A stretch of 49,158 bases of DNA from Actinomycetes bacterium (GCA_021801525.1 JAJYXW010000084.1:1-49158); one strand, 5' to 3'. Counted from the stretch's first letter, positions 16,575 through 25,964 are shown. Numbers and translations: made by a program. Notes: a model not told the origin generated them from the letters alone.

Positions 16575-18272
16575 GTGAACGCCACCGAGAGCATGCGTGA
16601 AGCCCGTGACGTGTTGTTCCGCCACAGGGAGGACTACGACAGGGCTCGCCGGGAGTTTCGCTGGCCCTCCGTTCCGGAGGTGAACTGGGCGTTCGACTGG
16701 TTCGACGTGCTTGCGGCCGAGCGGCCGTCGAGCGAGGCGCTGCGCGTGGTAGCGGACGACGGGACTGTCTCGAGCCGCAGCTTCGCCGATCTCTCCGCTC
16801 GCTCCGGCCAGGTGGCGAACTGGCTGAGAGAGTTGGGGGTCGCGCGAGGCTCCAGGGTGCTCCTCATGCTCGGGAACGTGCCGGAGCTCTGGGAGACGCT
16901 CCTCGCATGTATGAAGCTCGGGGCGGTCGTCATACCAGCCACCACACTGCTCTCCGGGGAGGAGCTGGGCGACCGCATCGCCCGGGGTGCGGTCGCGGCC
17001 GCGGTGGCGGACACCTCCATGGCCGGGCGGTTCGCGGAGGTCGCTGCCCCACCGGTTCTCGTCGGCGTGGGGAGCGAACTCGCCCCGGGGTGGCATTCCT
17101 ACGAAGACTCGAGGCATGCGGACCTCGCCTTCGTGCCAGACGGGCCAACGCACGCGGACGACCCGCTGCTGTTGTACTTCACCTCAGGGACCACGGCGCG
17201 AGCGAAGCTGGTCGAGCACACCCACGCGAGCTACCCGATTGGCCATCTCTCCACCATGTACTGGATCGGCCTGCAGCCAGGCGATGTCCATCTGAACATC
17301 TCCTCGCCGGGCTGGGCGAAGCACGCGTGGTCGAGCGTGTTCGCGCCTTGGAACGCCGAGGCGACGGTCCTGGTCCTCGACTACGCCCGCTTCGACGCCG
17401 AGCGGCTTCTCCACGCCCTGGAGTCGGAGGGCGTCACCACCATGTGCGCACCCCCCACCGTCTGGCGGATGCTCGTCCAAGCGCACCTCGGCGAGCGACC
17501 CGGCAGGCTTCGCGAGGCGGTCTCCGCGGGGGAGCCGTTGAACCCGGAGGTGATCGAGGAGGTCAGGCGGTCCTGGGGGATCACCGTGAGAGACGGCTAT
17601 GGCCAGACGGAGACCACAGCGCAGGTCGGCAACACCCCCGGGCAGCCCGTCGTCCCGGGCTCTATGGGAAGGCCGTTGCCGGGCTACGAGGTGGTGCTGC
17701 TCGACGGCGACGGGGAGGTGGTCGAAGAAGGCGAGATATGCGTCAGGCTCGATCCGCGCCCTGCGGGGCTCATGGCGGCGTACCGCGACGACGAGCGCCT
17801 GAGCCGGGAGGTGCTTCGCCACGGCGCCTACCACACAGGCGATGTCGCCCGGCTCGACCCGTCCGGAAGTATCACCTACGTGGGGCGCTCCGACGACGTG
17901 TTCAAGGCGAGCGACTACCGCATCTCCCCCTTCGAGCTCGAGAGCGTTCTGATAGAGCACCCGGCAGTGGTGGAGGCCGCCGTGGTTCCGTCCCCTGATC
18001 CGGTGCGCTTGGCGGTCCCCAAAGCCTTCGTCACGCTCGCTGCCGGGAGCGAGCCGGGCCCGGATCTCGCGGAGGACATACTCCGTTACGCCCGCGAGCG
18101 GCTGTCGCCGTTCAAGAGAGTGCGCAGGATCGAGTTCGCCGATCTGCCGAAGACGATATCCGGGAAGATCCGGCGGGTGGAGCTGCGCGAGAGCGAGGCG
18201 GCGCATGTGCGCTCGGGCGAGGCACGCCGAGCGCTCGAGTTTTCTGAGGAGGACTTTCCTGGCCTGCGCTGA
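16575..18272 (+). CDS. Acyl-CoA synthetase (medium-chain type, AMP-forming)
   Basis: 565 residues; GTG at 16575 chosen for AAAGGA 5 nt upstream; ATG at 16593 is an alternative. ANL superfamily: P-loop-like YFTSGTTARAKLVEHTH (the usual Gly-x-Pro before Lys is altered to ARA), an 'SAGEPLNPEV' strand, DGYGQTETT (A5) as in ACSM/medium-chain and benzoate-type ligases, YHTGDVARLD and GRSDDVFKASDYRISPFELE hinge motifs, and the C-terminal catalytic Lys in LPKTISGKIRR. It would activate a carboxylic acid to its CoA thioester. Divergent from TetR, sharing its operator region, so probably co-induced with the monooxygenase to process its acid products. Confidence 0.88.
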   Translation: MNATESMREARDVLFRHREDYDRARREFRWPSVPEVNWAFDWFDVLAAERPSSEALRVVADDGTVSSRSFADLSARSGQVANWLRELGVARGSRVLLMLGNVPELWETLLACMKLGAVVIPATTLLSGEELGDRIARGAVAAAVADTSMAGRFAEVAAPPVLVGVGSELAPGWHSYEDSRHADLAFVPDGPTHADDPLLLYFTSGTTARAKLVEHTHASYPIGHLSTMYWIGLQPGDVHLNISSPGWAKHAWSSVFAPWNAEATVLVLDYARFDAERLLHALESEGVTTMCAPPTVWRMLVQAHLGERPGRLREAVSAGEPLNPEVIEEVRRSWGITVRDGYGQTETTAQVGNTPGQPVVPGSMGRPLPGYEVVLLDGDGEVVEEGEICVRLDPRPAGLMAAYRDDERLSREVLRHGAYHTGDVARLDPSGSITYVGRSDDVFKASDYRISPFELESVLIEHPAVVEAAVVPSPDPVRLAVPKAFVTLAAGSEPGPDLAEDILRYARERLSPFKRVRRIEFADLPKTISGKIRRVELRESEAAHVRSGEARRALEFSEEDFPGLR

Positions 18273-18280
18273 CCACCCGG

Positions 18281-18427
18281 CTCAGCTGTCGATGCTCCGG
18301 CTCAGCTACAGATGGCCCGGCTCAGCTACAGATGGCCCGGCTCAGCTACAGATGGCCCGGCTCAGCTACAGATGGCCCGGCTCAGCTACAGATGGCCCGG
18401 CTCAGCTACAGATGGCCCGGCTCAGCT
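18281..18427. repeat. 20-bp tandem repeat array (about 7 units)
   Basis: Six identical units CTCAGCTACAGATGGCCCGG (18301-18420) follow one degenerate unit (18281-18300) and precede a partial one. The array fills the space between the convergent stops of the acyl-CoA synthetase and the desaturase; the desaturase stop codon lies in the partial unit. Identical copies suggest recent expansion. Confidence 0.97.
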
Positions 18428-19180
18428 TGCCCGAGCTGCCGTACTCGAGCGCACTGGGCGAACATGGACGCCGTTCAGGCGGACCTTGGCGAGGCCTGAG
18501 CGAGTGAGCAGGGAGATCAGCCACCAGCAGGGGTCCACCTCGCCGCGGCGATGCGCGAAGCGCGCGGAGGTCGGAGCGCCGTGGTGGTTGTTGTGCAGTC
18601 CCTCGCCAGCTATCAGCACTCCCAGCACCCGGCTGTTCGTAGCAGTGTTCGGGTAGGGCCGGCTTCCGAAGCGATGCCCGACAGCGTTGATTGCACCGCC
18701 GGCCAGCAGGTAGCCGGACACGCTCACGGCACCTGCCACGAGAGCGGCCTGCCAGCCGAGCAGGACTACCCCCACAGCGAACGCCAGGCCGAGGCCGACG
18801 AGCCCCCGGTCCAATAGCCAGCGGTCCAGGCGATCTGGTGTTAGATCCTGCGCGTAGCGGGCCACCACCTCGGGATCGCGGGCGGCAGCGCGGTAGTAGA
18901 GGGCGTTGCCGAAAAGGACCTTGGTGAAACCGTTGACTACCGGGGAGTGAGGGTCGCCGGCCTCGTCGGTGAAGGCGTGGTGCTTGCGGTGTACCGCCAC
19001 CCACTGGCGCGGCTTGATCCCCGTGAGCATCCACGTCGTGATTCGGCAAGCGAACGTTGCAGCGGGGTGGATACGTACGGCCCTGTGTGCGAGAGCGCGG
19101 TGCAAGTAGAGGCTCGTCGTGAACAGGGCCACCTCGCACGTGATCAGACCCACGACGACCCCGAGGATCACTGGGGTCAC
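18422..19180 (-). CDS. Fatty acid desaturase (acyl-CoA delta-9 type)
   Basis: 252 residues from GTG at 19180; no strong Shine-Dalgarno, so the start is moderate. The three di-iron His boxes are present: HRALAH (27-32), HRKHH (64-68) and HNNHH (196-200). Hydrophobic helices near the N-terminus and at about 125-165 give an integral membrane topology. The arrangement fits stearoyl-CoA/acyl-lipid desaturases that introduce a cis double bond with O2 and reduced ferredoxin or a similar donor. At 252 residues it is shorter than many homologues at the N-terminus. It stands alone with the small membrane protein 19267 upstream on the same strand. Confidence 0.9.
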   Translation of the reverse strand: MTPVILGVVVGLITCEVALFTTSLYLHRALAHRAVRIHPAATFACRITTWMLTGIKPRQWVAVHRKHHAFTDEAGDPHSPVVNGFTKVLFGNALYYRAAARDPEVVARYAQDLTPDRLDRWLLDRGLVGLGLAFAVGVVLLGWQAALVAGAVSVSGYLLAGGAINAVGHRFGSRPYPNTATNSRVLGVLIAGEGLHNNHHGAPTSARFAHRRGEVDPCWWLISLLTRSGLAKVRLNGVHVRPVRSSTAARAS

Positions 19181-19266
19181 CAGTGCAGCCTAGCGGCACA
19201 CGCGCTCTTTAGCCACGCGGGCACCTGCTGATCGGCGGCTCGGGCCCCACGCCCGCCTGCAGCCCC

Positions 19267-19755
19267 TCATGTGCCTGCCTGCTGGCCGAGGTCCGCGGCA
19301 GCCTGTGCGTAGACGTGATGCAGCAGGGCGTGCGTTTCCCGGGCTAGCCTGAGGCGCTCCTCCTCGAGGCTGTGGCGCTTGCGCCCCTGCCGGACTAGGT
19401 GGAGGGTGCCCCCTGCAGCGATGCACGCGCCGATGTCGCTAGTGACGTTCGTGTAGTTGCCGCCGATCAGCTCGGCCTTGGCGCTCACGACCAGCCCGAC
19501 CAGCGGGAGCAGAACGAGGTACACCCCGAGCGCCGCCAGGAAGATGATGTGGATCTTGCTCGAGAGCACGCGCGGGACGTATTGGAGGATGCGATCGAGG
19601 CGCGACACTGGAGCCGCCAGGCTGGTGAGCGATTCGCGCGGCTTGCCGTCCAGCTCGGAACCGGCTGTTGCGGAGCCAGGAGCTCCGGAGCCGGCTGCTG
19701 CGGAAGCAGGAGCTCCGCGAGCGGGCACTTCAGGGTTCATTGGCTCTTCGGGCAT
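19267..19755 (-). CDS. Small two-helix membrane protein, unknown
   Basis: 162 residues; ATG at 19755 chosen because CAGGAGG lies 6 nt upstream. The N-terminal 60 residues are low-complexity Ala/Gly/Ser/Pro. Two hydrophobic segments follow (IHIIFLAALGVYLVLLPLVG and about 100-115). The C-terminal 50 residues are charged and helical (RQGRKRHSLEEERLRLARET), possibly coiled coil. No family recognised. Upstream of the desaturase on the same strand by 86 bp. Confidence 0.6.
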   Translation of the reverse strand: MPEEPMNPEVPARGAPASAAAGSGAPGSATAGSELDGKPRESLTSLAAPVSRLDRILQYVPRVLSSKIHIIFLAALGVYLVLLPLVGLVVSAKAELIGGNYTNVTSDIGACIAAGGTLHLVRQGRKRHSLEEERLRLARETHALLHHVYAQAAADLGQQAGT

Positions 19756-19824
19756 GGCGTCCTCCTGGTCCAAGCGCTACAGGCTCCGTCCCAGGTGACG
19801 GGTGGCTCCAGTGCAGGCGAGAGC

Positions 19825-20493
19825 TCAGCCCGCCTGGTAGCGGCCGCTGCCTGGGTACACGGGGGAAACCGTAACCTGCCCACAGGCGAGGTGCTGGGCC
19901 GTGCCCCCGTAGGGCGTCATCTGCCAGGTGACGACCACGTAGTGGTATGCGTTCGGAGGCGTGATCTCTACGCTCGAGGAGGTGGGGCAGGAGGCGTTGC
20001 CGTATCCCGTGGAGTCCTGGTAGCCGACCTCGAAGGATGCGCTTGCGCCTGCAGCCAGGACGACCGGCCGTACGGGCACGGCGGACACCGTGGTGCTCGT
20101 CCCACGCACAACGCTCGTGGCTATCGGGTGCCCGGAGGCGTCGAGCATCTGCAATCCAGGGTAGCCGGTAAGCGAGCAGGCAGTTCCTGATGTGTTGCGG
20201 AGGGTGACGACCTGCCCGATCGCTCCGGTTGCCACGCCCGGAGGGCCGACGGTGGCGACGATGACGCTGGAACGACATCGCGGCGGCCCGGAGGTCGCGG
20301 CGAGGGACGTCGTGGTCGTCGAGGAAGTGGTCGTCGAGGAAGGCACGGCGATTGTCGAGGTGGAGGTGGTGGAGGTCGTGTGGTGATGGGCGGATACCGG
20401 TCGCTTGGCAGGTGCCGAGCTGCCGCAGGCAGCAAGGAGGATTGCTGCAACTGCAACGCCGGCGATCATGGCAGGGGACTCAGGATGTCTCAT
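19825..20493 (-). CDS. DUF4232-like lipoprotein
   Basis: 222 residues from ATG 20493; ATG 20469 or GTG 20505 are possible because short direct repeats make the start ambiguous. A lipoprotein signal ends LLAACGSS with a lipobox Cys. A Ser/Thr-rich linker follows, then a beta-sandwich with 'VVTLRNTSGTACSLTGYPGLQMLD' and 'GASASFEVGYQD', with paired Cys, as in actinobacterial DUF4232 lipoproteins of unknown function. Predicted to face outward on the membrane. Confidence 0.75.
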   Translation of the reverse strand: MRHPESPAMIAGVAVAAILLAACGSSAPAKRPVSAHHHTTSTTSTSTIAVPSSTTTSSTTTTSLAATSGPPRCRSSVIVATVGPPGVATGAIGQVVTLRNTSGTACSLTGYPGLQMLDASGHPIATSVVRGTSTTVSAVPVRPVVLAAGASASFEVGYQDSTGYGNASCPTSSSVEITPPNAYHYVVVTWQMTPYGGTAQHLACGQVTVSPVYPGSGRYQAG

Positions 20494-20520
20494 GGGATGT
20501 CTCACGGGGTGTCTCGCGGT
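20483..20520. repeat. 12-bp direct repeats at the DUF4232 gene start
   Basis: Three near-copies of GGGATGTCTCAC overlap the candidate start codons of the lipoprotein gene, so each copy provides an alternative in-frame ATG/GTG. Copy changes would change the N-terminus by multiples of four codons. Confidence 0.6.
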
Positions 20521-20632
20521 GTGGGTTGGGTTGCCCAGGGCGTCTGGTATTCGGCCTGATCGGGGTGCCCGGATCGGATAGGCAGCATGGATGGAGTTGC
20601 CGGACCAGCCTACAGGTGCCGGCCGCGGGTGC

Positions 20633-20665
20633 CGGTGCAACCCGGTGCAACCCGGTGCAACCGGT
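20633..20665. repeat. CCGGTGCAAC direct repeats
   Basis: Three head-to-tail copies of CCGGTGCAAC in the 211-bp spacer between the DUF4232 lipoprotein start and the GH43-like stop; no gene is seen in this spacer. Confidence 0.7.
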
Positions 20666-20704
20666 GCCCCTCCGGTTCCCTCGGAATGCCTGGCACTTCC
20701 CGCC

Positions 20705-21889
20705 TCACGACGCCAGGTAAGGCCCGCTGGGTCCGAAGCCGATCCTGACCATTGCCACCGGACGCGGTGGGGTAGGGCGAGGGTCGTTGCTCGCCCAGGG
20801 CGTGTAGAGGAGCCACACTCCCTTGGCGTCACGGAAGACGGACGGCTCGCCTGGTCCGGCGCCCTGGGCGTTGGAGCCGAGCCACGGCGCGCTCGAAGTG
20901 TCCTCGCAGGGACCTATGGGACCGGCGCAGGATGCCACGCCGATGCCGTATGCCGGCTGGTTGAACCAGTTGGCGGAGAAGAAGAGCCAGTAGCGGCCCT
21001 GCACCAGGACCATCTGGGGAGCCTCGACGATGGTCCCCTGCCAGGCCTGGTCAGGACGGAACACCTGGTGAGGCTCGCCGAGAAGGTGGCGCCCGTGGGG
21101 CCCGAGACGCTGCGCCCAGATCTTCGTGATCCGGCTAGGGCCCGGCCAGTACGAGGTCGGGTCTGCGTTGTTGTCGGACTTCCAGTAGAGCCACAGCGCT
21201 CCTCCGGCGTCGACGAAGCTGCGAGGGTCTATCGAACCCCGTTCGTCCGGCTGGCAGATGAACGGGGACGGGAGGGGCGTGAAGGGGCCGAGGGGCCGAG
21301 CGCCGAATGCCGCGCCGATGCACTCCATGGACGGTGACACCCCCTTGACGACGGAGGTGAAGTAGAGGGCGTAGCCACCAAGCACCTTGACGACATCAGG
21401 TGCCCAGGTGAAGCCGGGGACCGCCCACGAAGGAAGCCGGGGAAGGGCGTCGTGGACCGGGCCCCAGCTGCCGACCGTCGTCGATGCCCAAACGGGAACA
21501 TTGACTCCGGTGAGGCTGCCTTGCGAGGTGTACAGGTAGTAGGTGCCCCCCGAGCGGAACATGAACGGGTCGGGCGCGTCAGGTCCCGTCAGGATGAAAC
21601 GAGCCGGCGAGCCAGGATGGTGGCTCGGCGCTGGCTGGTAGTACGGCGACGCCACTCCGGGGAGAGACGCTGCCATGGCGCTCCCGATCAGGTCGGCACC
21701 CGAAGAGACGCCTGCCTGGCTGCTCGTTTCCACCTGGGCGCGACTTGCAGCGGATAAAGAGCGGCGCGCGTCCGTTCTGTGAGCCGCGAGGGCGGGTATG
21801 GCAGCGCCAAGTGCGAGCCCGGCCAGCGCGGCGGCCCCGAGGCTGCGGATGGCCCATGTGCGGCCGGTCTGCTTGTGCAGGCGCTCCAT
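20705..21889 (-). CDS. Secreted glycoside hydrolase family 43-like protein
   Basis: 394 residues from ATG 21889 (GTG 21895 possible). A signal peptide (TWAIRSLGAAALAGLALGAA, then PALAA) is present. The five-bladed propeller is indicated by repeated Trp/Tyr strands. Candidate catalytic residues: Asp in GPDAPDPFMF, Asp in FTWAPDVV and Glu in IVEAPQMVL, in the order expected for GH43/62 (base, pKa modulator, acid). Members hydrolyse arabinan or xylan side chains; specificity is unknown. The only secreted polysaccharide hydrolase in the window. It follows the amidohydrolase by 68 bp on the same strand. Confidence 0.8.
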   Translation of the reverse strand: MERLHKQTGRTWAIRSLGAAALAGLALGAAIPALAAHRTDARRSLSAASRAQVETSSQAGVSSGADLIGSAMAASLPGVASPYYQPAPSHHPGSPARFILTGPDAPDPFMFRSGGTYYLYTSQGSLTGVNVPVWASTTVGSWGPVHDALPRLPSWAVPGFTWAPDVVKVLGGYALYFTSVVKGVSPSMECIGAAFGARPLGPFTPLPSPFICQPDERGSIDPRSFVDAGGALWLYWKSDNNADPTSYWPGPSRITKIWAQRLGPHGRHLLGEPHQVFRPDQAWQGTIVEAPQMVLVQGRYWLFFSANWFNQPAYGIGVASCAGPIGPCEDTSSAPWLGSNAQGAGPGEPSVFRDAKGVWLLYTPWASNDPRPTPPRPVAMVRIGFGPSGPYLAS

Positions 21890-21957
21890 GCTCACGTGCC
21901 ATTCTCGCTCACTATTGCGGAGCTGGGCGCGTGCTGTTCGTCGGGAAGCGTGCGGCG

Positions 21958-23151
21958 TCAGGGCTCCAAGTCGAGCGAGAGCATGCGTATGGCGTTTCCC
22001 CGAACGATCTTGCGGATCACAACGGGGTCGAGATGCCCCATCATGGCCGTCGCGACTTCCTTGGTGTCGGGCCAGGTCGAGTCGGTGTGCGGGTAGTCGG
22101 TCTCGAAGGTCACGTTGTCCTCGCCCACTGCCTGCAAGGAGTCGAGCCCGTGGCGGTCGCGGAAGAAGCAGCCGAAGATCTGCCGGTAGTAGTAGGTAGA
22201 CGGAGGCTCGGGGACGATGTCCCGCACGCCTCCCCAGGCGCGATGCTCCCTCCAGACGTCGTCGGCGCGCTCGAGTATGTAGGGGATCCATCCGATCTGC
22301 CCCTCGGAGTAGGCGAGGGTGAGGCGAGGGAAACGCACGAGAACCCCGGAGAAGAAGAAATCGCTCATTGACGCCATGGCGTTGTTGAAGCTGAGTGTCG
22401 CCTGGACTGCCGGCGGCGCGTCCGGGGAGGTGGCAGGCATTTTCGACGAGGACCCGATGTGCATGCACACCACGGTGCCCGTCGCCTCGCATGCGGCGAA
22501 GAACGGGTCCCATTTGCCAGTGTGGACGCTCGGCAGGCCGAGGTGGGGCGGTATCTCACTGAAGCAGACTGCGTGTACGCCTCGTGTCGCGTTGCGGTGA
22601 ACTTCGGCAGCCGCCGCGTCGACGTCCCACAGCGGTATCAGGCAGAGCGGGAGCAGGCGGCCGCCGCTGTCGCCGCACCATTCCTCCACCATCCAGTTGT
22701 TGTAGGCGAGTACGCAAGCCAGAGCCAGATCCTTGTCCTGCGCCTCGAGAAACGTCTGGCCGCAGAAGCGGGGGAACGTAGGGAACGACAGTGAGGCTTC
22801 CACCCAGTTCAGCTCCATGTCTGCTACTCGCGCGCTCGGCTCGTAGCAGCCGGGGCGCATCTCGTCGTAGGTGATCGGCGAGAGGCTCATGTCATCGCGG
22901 TCGAAGCCAACTGCTGCGACGTGGCGCTTGTGGGGGATCATCATGTCCTCGTAGAACCAGATGTCGCACGGAGGTCCGTCGTCGGTGAGCGTGTACTGGT
23001 AAGTGGTGCCCCCGAGGAACTGAAGGTCTCCGAGGCCGTGGCGCTCGATCCTGGGGGCCCTGGCTGCGTACTTGGCCGGGAGCCACTCCTTCCAGACGTG
23101 GGATGGCTCGACCACGTGGTCGTCGACGCTGATGATCTTCGGTAGCTCCAC
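21958..23151 (-). CDS. Amidohydrolase family 2 (ACMSD-like) protein
   Basis: 397 residues. GTG at 23151 is chosen because CCAGGAGG lies 8 nt upstream; ATG at 23178 lacks a ribosome site and abuts a palindrome. TIM-barrel amidohydrolase: ISVDDHVVEPSHVW at the N-terminus (metal site variant), MHIGSSS, 'LAYSEGQIGWIPYILERAD' and FETDYPHTDSTWP near the end (late metal-binding Asp/His). This actinobacterial subgroup is common in lipid and steroid catabolic loci and may be a decarboxylase or hydrolase; substrate unknown. A CTGACGCCGCGTCAG palindrome lies 30 bp upstream of the start, shared with the LLM operon. Confidence 0.85.
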   Translation of the reverse strand: MELPKIISVDDHVVEPSHVWKEWLPAKYAARAPRIERHGLGDLQFLGGTTYQYTLTDDGPPCDIWFYEDMMIPHKRHVAAVGFDRDDMSLSPITYDEMRPGCYEPSARVADMELNWVEASLSFPTFPRFCGQTFLEAQDKDLALACVLAYNNWMVEEWCGDSGGRLLPLCLIPLWDVDAAAAEVHRNATRGVHAVCFSEIPPHLGLPSVHTGKWDPFFAACEATGTVVCMHIGSSSKMPATSPDAPPAVQATLSFNNAMASMSDFFFSGVLVRFPRLTLAYSEGQIGWIPYILERADDVWREHRAWGGVRDIVPEPPSTYYYRQIFGCFFRDRHGLDSLQAVGEDNVTFETDYPHTDSTWPDTKEVATAMMGHLDPVVIRKIVRGNAIRMLSLDLEP

Positions 23152-23180
23152 GGGAAGGCCTCCTGGCTGCGAGAACATTT

Positions 23181-23195
23181 CTGACGCCGCGTCAG
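23181..23195. promoter_or_regulatory. Operator-like palindrome CTGACG-N3-CGTCAG before the amidohydrolase
   Basis: CTGACGCCGCGTCAG is a perfect 15-bp palindrome 30 bp upstream of the GTG start. The only other copy I noticed in the window (CTGACGCATCGTCAG, 43263-43277) precedes the LLM oxidoreductase operon, which suggests one regulator for both. Confidence 0.65.
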
Positions 23196-23794
23196 ATTAG
23201 CGTCTTCTGGTGCCCGCGTGTGCCATGGCTGCGGATGGCCGGCCGCAGATGGGTTGCGCTCCCCAGAGCGGTGCAGCGTGTGGCCGGCCCTCCTGTGGAG
23301 ATCCGAAGCTTTCCTGGGGACCAGCCGTGCCTCTTCTGGGGAGAAACCGGGCTCCATTGGGGACAAGAGGAGAAATGCTGCGGACAACTTCTGGATTTCG
23401 CGAAAAGCTCTTGACGTCTCCGTCCAAGAGGCGCAGAGTGGGAGTTGCCGGGTGATCGAAGAGCCACCTCGGTCCTGCGGGTAGCCCTCCGGGGCGGCCG
23501 GTGTGGACTGGGAAAGGACAAGATCGCCCAGCGACAGGACGGAAGGTGTCGGCGTTCCCTGGGACTCCGATGCCGACCCGAGCCGGAGGTCGTCCGACCT
23601 CGGGTGGAGGAACGTCCTGCCTTGGTGTGGCCCCGAGAAGTACGGGCGGCTCAGCTGCTCCGGCTACTCGGGGCCTCGCCGCGTCTGCAGCGCCCTGGAG
23701 CGCGCAGCACCGACGAGCCCGGAGTGCCTGGCGGACAGGCGGGGTTGAGCAGGGAATAGCCGGCCCGGGCGAGCCGGCAACACCGCGGCGCTGC
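23196..23794. other. 599-bp stretch without a confident gene
   Basis: Lies between the divergently oriented region of the amidohydrolase promoter and the end of hypE. Several frames are open (up to 217 codons, minus) but they have basic/Pro-rich composition, no family motif and no Shine-Dalgarno. It contains TTTCGCGAAA (23396-23405), a GGCCGGCC core near 23237 and three TGGGGA-type direct repeats (23317-23364). It could be a decayed gene or regulatory RNA; nothing decisive seen. Confidence 0.4.
23759..23778 (-). terminator. Hairpin downstream of hypE
   Basis: GCCGGC arms with an 8-nt loop, followed on the minus strand by TATTCC, 16 bp after the hypE stop. A modest candidate terminator for the hydrogenase operon. 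Confidence 0.4.
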
Positions 23795-24853
23795 TCAGCA
23801 GATGCGCGGCAGCTGCTCGCCGAGAGGCAGGTCGACGATCCGTCGCGCACCGAACGCCGTCCGGGCTGTCACCACGCCGGGGTGGTTCTCGGTAAGGGCA
23901 CCTATGACCACCGCCTCCCTGCCGTCGGGGTGAGCGGTCATTGCGGCCAAGACGTCGTCCGTGGAGCTCTCCGGAACGATGGCAATCAGCCTGCCCTCGT
24001 TGGCTACATGGAGAGGGTCGAGGCCCAGCAACGAGCATGCTGCCGCCACCTCGGGCGGTACCGGCACGGCGGTCTCCTCGAAGTCGATGCCTACGCCGGC
24101 CGCCTCAGCGATCTCGCACAGCGACGTTGCCAAACCTCCGCGGGTCGGGTCACGAAGGACGTGGAGATCGCGACAGGCTTCGAGCATCACGGCGACCAGG
24201 TCCGCGAGCGGAGCTGTGTCGGAGCGTACCTCGGTGCCGAACTGCAGCCCCTCGCGCTGGGACATCACGGCTATGCCGTGCTGGCCTATCGGCCCGCTGA
24301 CTATGACCCTGTCCCCGGGGGTCGCCCTCGTAGGCGCGATATGGACACCCTCCGGTATCAGTCCTATGCCGGTGGTATTGATGTACATCCCATCGGCCAG
24401 TCCCGAGTCGACCACCTTGGTGTCCCCGGTCGCCAGTCGCACGCCGGCGCGCTGCGCTGCCTTGCCCATGTCGGTAGCCACTCTCGCGAGAACTTCGAGT
24501 GACAACCCCTCCTCGAGGATGAACCCGCTCGACATCGCGATCGGCACTGCTCCGGCCATCGAGAGGTCGTTCACGGTGCCGTTCACGGCCAGCTCGCCGA
24601 TCGAGCCTCCCGGGAAGAACAGTGGGCGCACCACGTAGGAGTCCGTTGAGAAGGCCACGCGCTGTTCCCCCAAGTCGATGGTGGCGGCGTCATGGAGCAC
24701 CTCGGACGGCGTCACGCCGAACGCCGGGAGGAAGAGGTCCGCCACCAGCTCCCCTGACAGCCGGCCTCCCCCTCCGTGTCCGATCACCACCCGATCGTGG
24801 TCGCGAATGGGCAGCGGGCAGGCCCACGACCCGGGGTCGGGCGCCTCAGACAA
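23795..24853 (-). CDS. hypE: HypE, carbamoyl dehydratase (hydrogenase maturation)
   Basis: 352 residues. TTG at 24853 is chosen: it overlaps the hypD stop by 8 bp and has GGAG 8 nt upstream; longer starts would lie deep in hypD. PurM/AIR-synthase-like fold: [14 protein letters not shown] near the N-terminus, [15 protein letters not shown] and [11 protein letters not shown]-binding motifs, ATGDTKVV and [10 protein letters not shown]. It ends in the conserved PRIC, whose terminal Cys receives carbamoyl from HypF and is dehydrated to thiocyanate, the source of the active-site cyanide ligands. Last gene of the hydrogenase operon. hypF itself is not in the window. Confidence 0.96.
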   Translation of the reverse strand: MSEAPDPGSWACPLPIRDHDRVVIGHGGGGRLSGELVADLFLPAFGVTPSEVLHDAATIDLGEQRVAFSTDSYVVRPLFFPGGSIGELAVNGTVNDLSMAGAVPIAMSSGFILEEGLSLEVLARVATDMGKAAQRAGVRLATGDTKVVDSGLADGMYINTTGIGLIPEGVHIAPTRATPGDRVIVSGPIGQHGIAVMSQREGLQFGTEVRSDTAPLADLVAVMLEACRDLHVLRDPTRGGLATSLCEIAEAAGVGIDFEETAVPVPPEVAAACSLLGLDPLHVANEGRLIAIVPESSTDDVLAAMTAHPDGREAVVIGALTENHPGVVTARTAFGARRIVDLPLGEQLPRIC

Positions 24854-25964
24854 CTGTGAGCTCCGCCGCCGGGGGCCCGTCGAGACGCCGGTAGTGGTAG
24901 TAGGCGGCACACGCTCCCTCGCTGGACACCATCGTGGCGCCAAGCGGCGTGTGCGGGGTGCACCCCTTGGCAAACGCCGGGCATTGGTTGGGCTTTATCA
25001 TTCCCTGGAGCACCTCGCCGCTTCGGCAGAGGGACGACTCGGGCGCGTCGAGACCAGCGACGTCAAAACGTGCCTCGGCGTCGAAGTCAAGGTAAGGCCC
25101 GCTGAGACGCCACCCGCTGAGCGGTATCTCCCCTATGCCACGCCACCGGCGGTCGCAGACCTCGAAGACGTCCCTCAGCATTTCCTGGGCAGCCACGTTT
25201 CCTGTCTCGGAAACGACCCGAGCGTAGGCATTGTCGAGCTCGGCCCGGCCCGACTCGAGCTGAGCCACCACCCGACGGATTCCTTCCAGCACGTCGAGGG
25301 GTTCGAAGCCGGTAACCACTATGGGTACCCGGTGGCGCTCCACGAGCGGGGCATACTGCCAGGTCCCCATCACAGAGCAGACATGGCCCGCAGCCAGGAA
25401 GCCGTCGACGCGATTGGTCGGCGAGGTCACTATCGCCTCGATGGCAGGTGGTACCAGGACATGGCTCACGAGCACGGAGAAGTTCGTCAGGCCTCGACTT
25501 GCAGCTTGGTGGACCGCCATGGCGTTCGCCGGCGCTGTCGTCTCGAAGCCGATAGCGAAGAACACGACCTCGCGATCAGGGTTGCCCTCCGCCAGGTCGA
25601 CCGCGTCCAGAGGCGAGTAGACGACCCGCACGTCTCCGCCTTCACTCCTCACCTGGAACAGGTCCTTCCTGCTGCCAGGTACTCTCAGCATGTCGCCGAA
25701 GGAGCAGAAGATCACCTCCGGACGTGCGGCTATGTCGAGAGCCTTGTCGATAATGCCGAGCGGCGTGACGCACACGGGGCAGCCCGGTCCGTGGATCAGC
25801 TCGATCTGCTCGGGGAGGAGCTGGTCGATGCCGTTCCTTATGATCGAGTGGGTCTGGCCTCCGCAAACCTCCATGATCGCCCAGTGCCGGGTGGTGATCC
25901 GCTCGATCTCCTCGAAGAGCCGCCGCGCCAGCACTGGGTCGCGAAACTCGTCCAGGTACTTCAT
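24846..25964 (-). CDS. hypD: HypD, Fe(CN)2CO assembly scaffold
   Basis: 372 residues; ATG at 25964 overlaps the hypC stop (ATGA), with GAGGTGAGC upstream. Family motifs: [11 protein letters not shown] with an essential Cys, [21 protein letters not shown], a [4Fe-4S]-ligand Cys in AGHVCSVMG, and C-terminal Cys residues ([17 protein letters not shown]). HypD with HypC carries the iron and converts cyanide delivered from HypE onto it before insertion into the large subunit. Full family length. Confidence 0.96.
   Translation of the reverse strand: MKYLDEFRDPVLARRLFEEIERITTRHWAIMEVCGGQTHSIIRNGIDQLLPEQIELIHGPGCPVCVTPLGIIDKALDIAARPEVIFCSFGDMLRVPGSRKDLFQVRSEGGDVRVVYSPLDAVDLAEGNPDREVVFFAIGFETTAPANAMAVHQAASRGLTNFSVLVSHVLVPPAIEAIVTSPTNRVDGFLAAGHVCSVMGTWQYAPLVERHRVPIVVTGFEPLDVLEGIRRVVAQLESGRAELDNAYARVVSETGNVAAQEMLRDVFEVCDRRWRGIGEIPLSGWRLSGPYLDFDAEARFDVAGLDAPESSLCRSGEVLQGMIKPNQCPAFAKGCTPHTPLGATMVSSEGACAAYYHYRRLDGPPAAELTVV

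Noticed and set aside
23197..23850. 217-codon minus-strand ORF in the hypE-amidohydrolase gap
   Set aside because: Starts inside hypE in another frame, Pro/Arg-rich, no motif or ribosome site.
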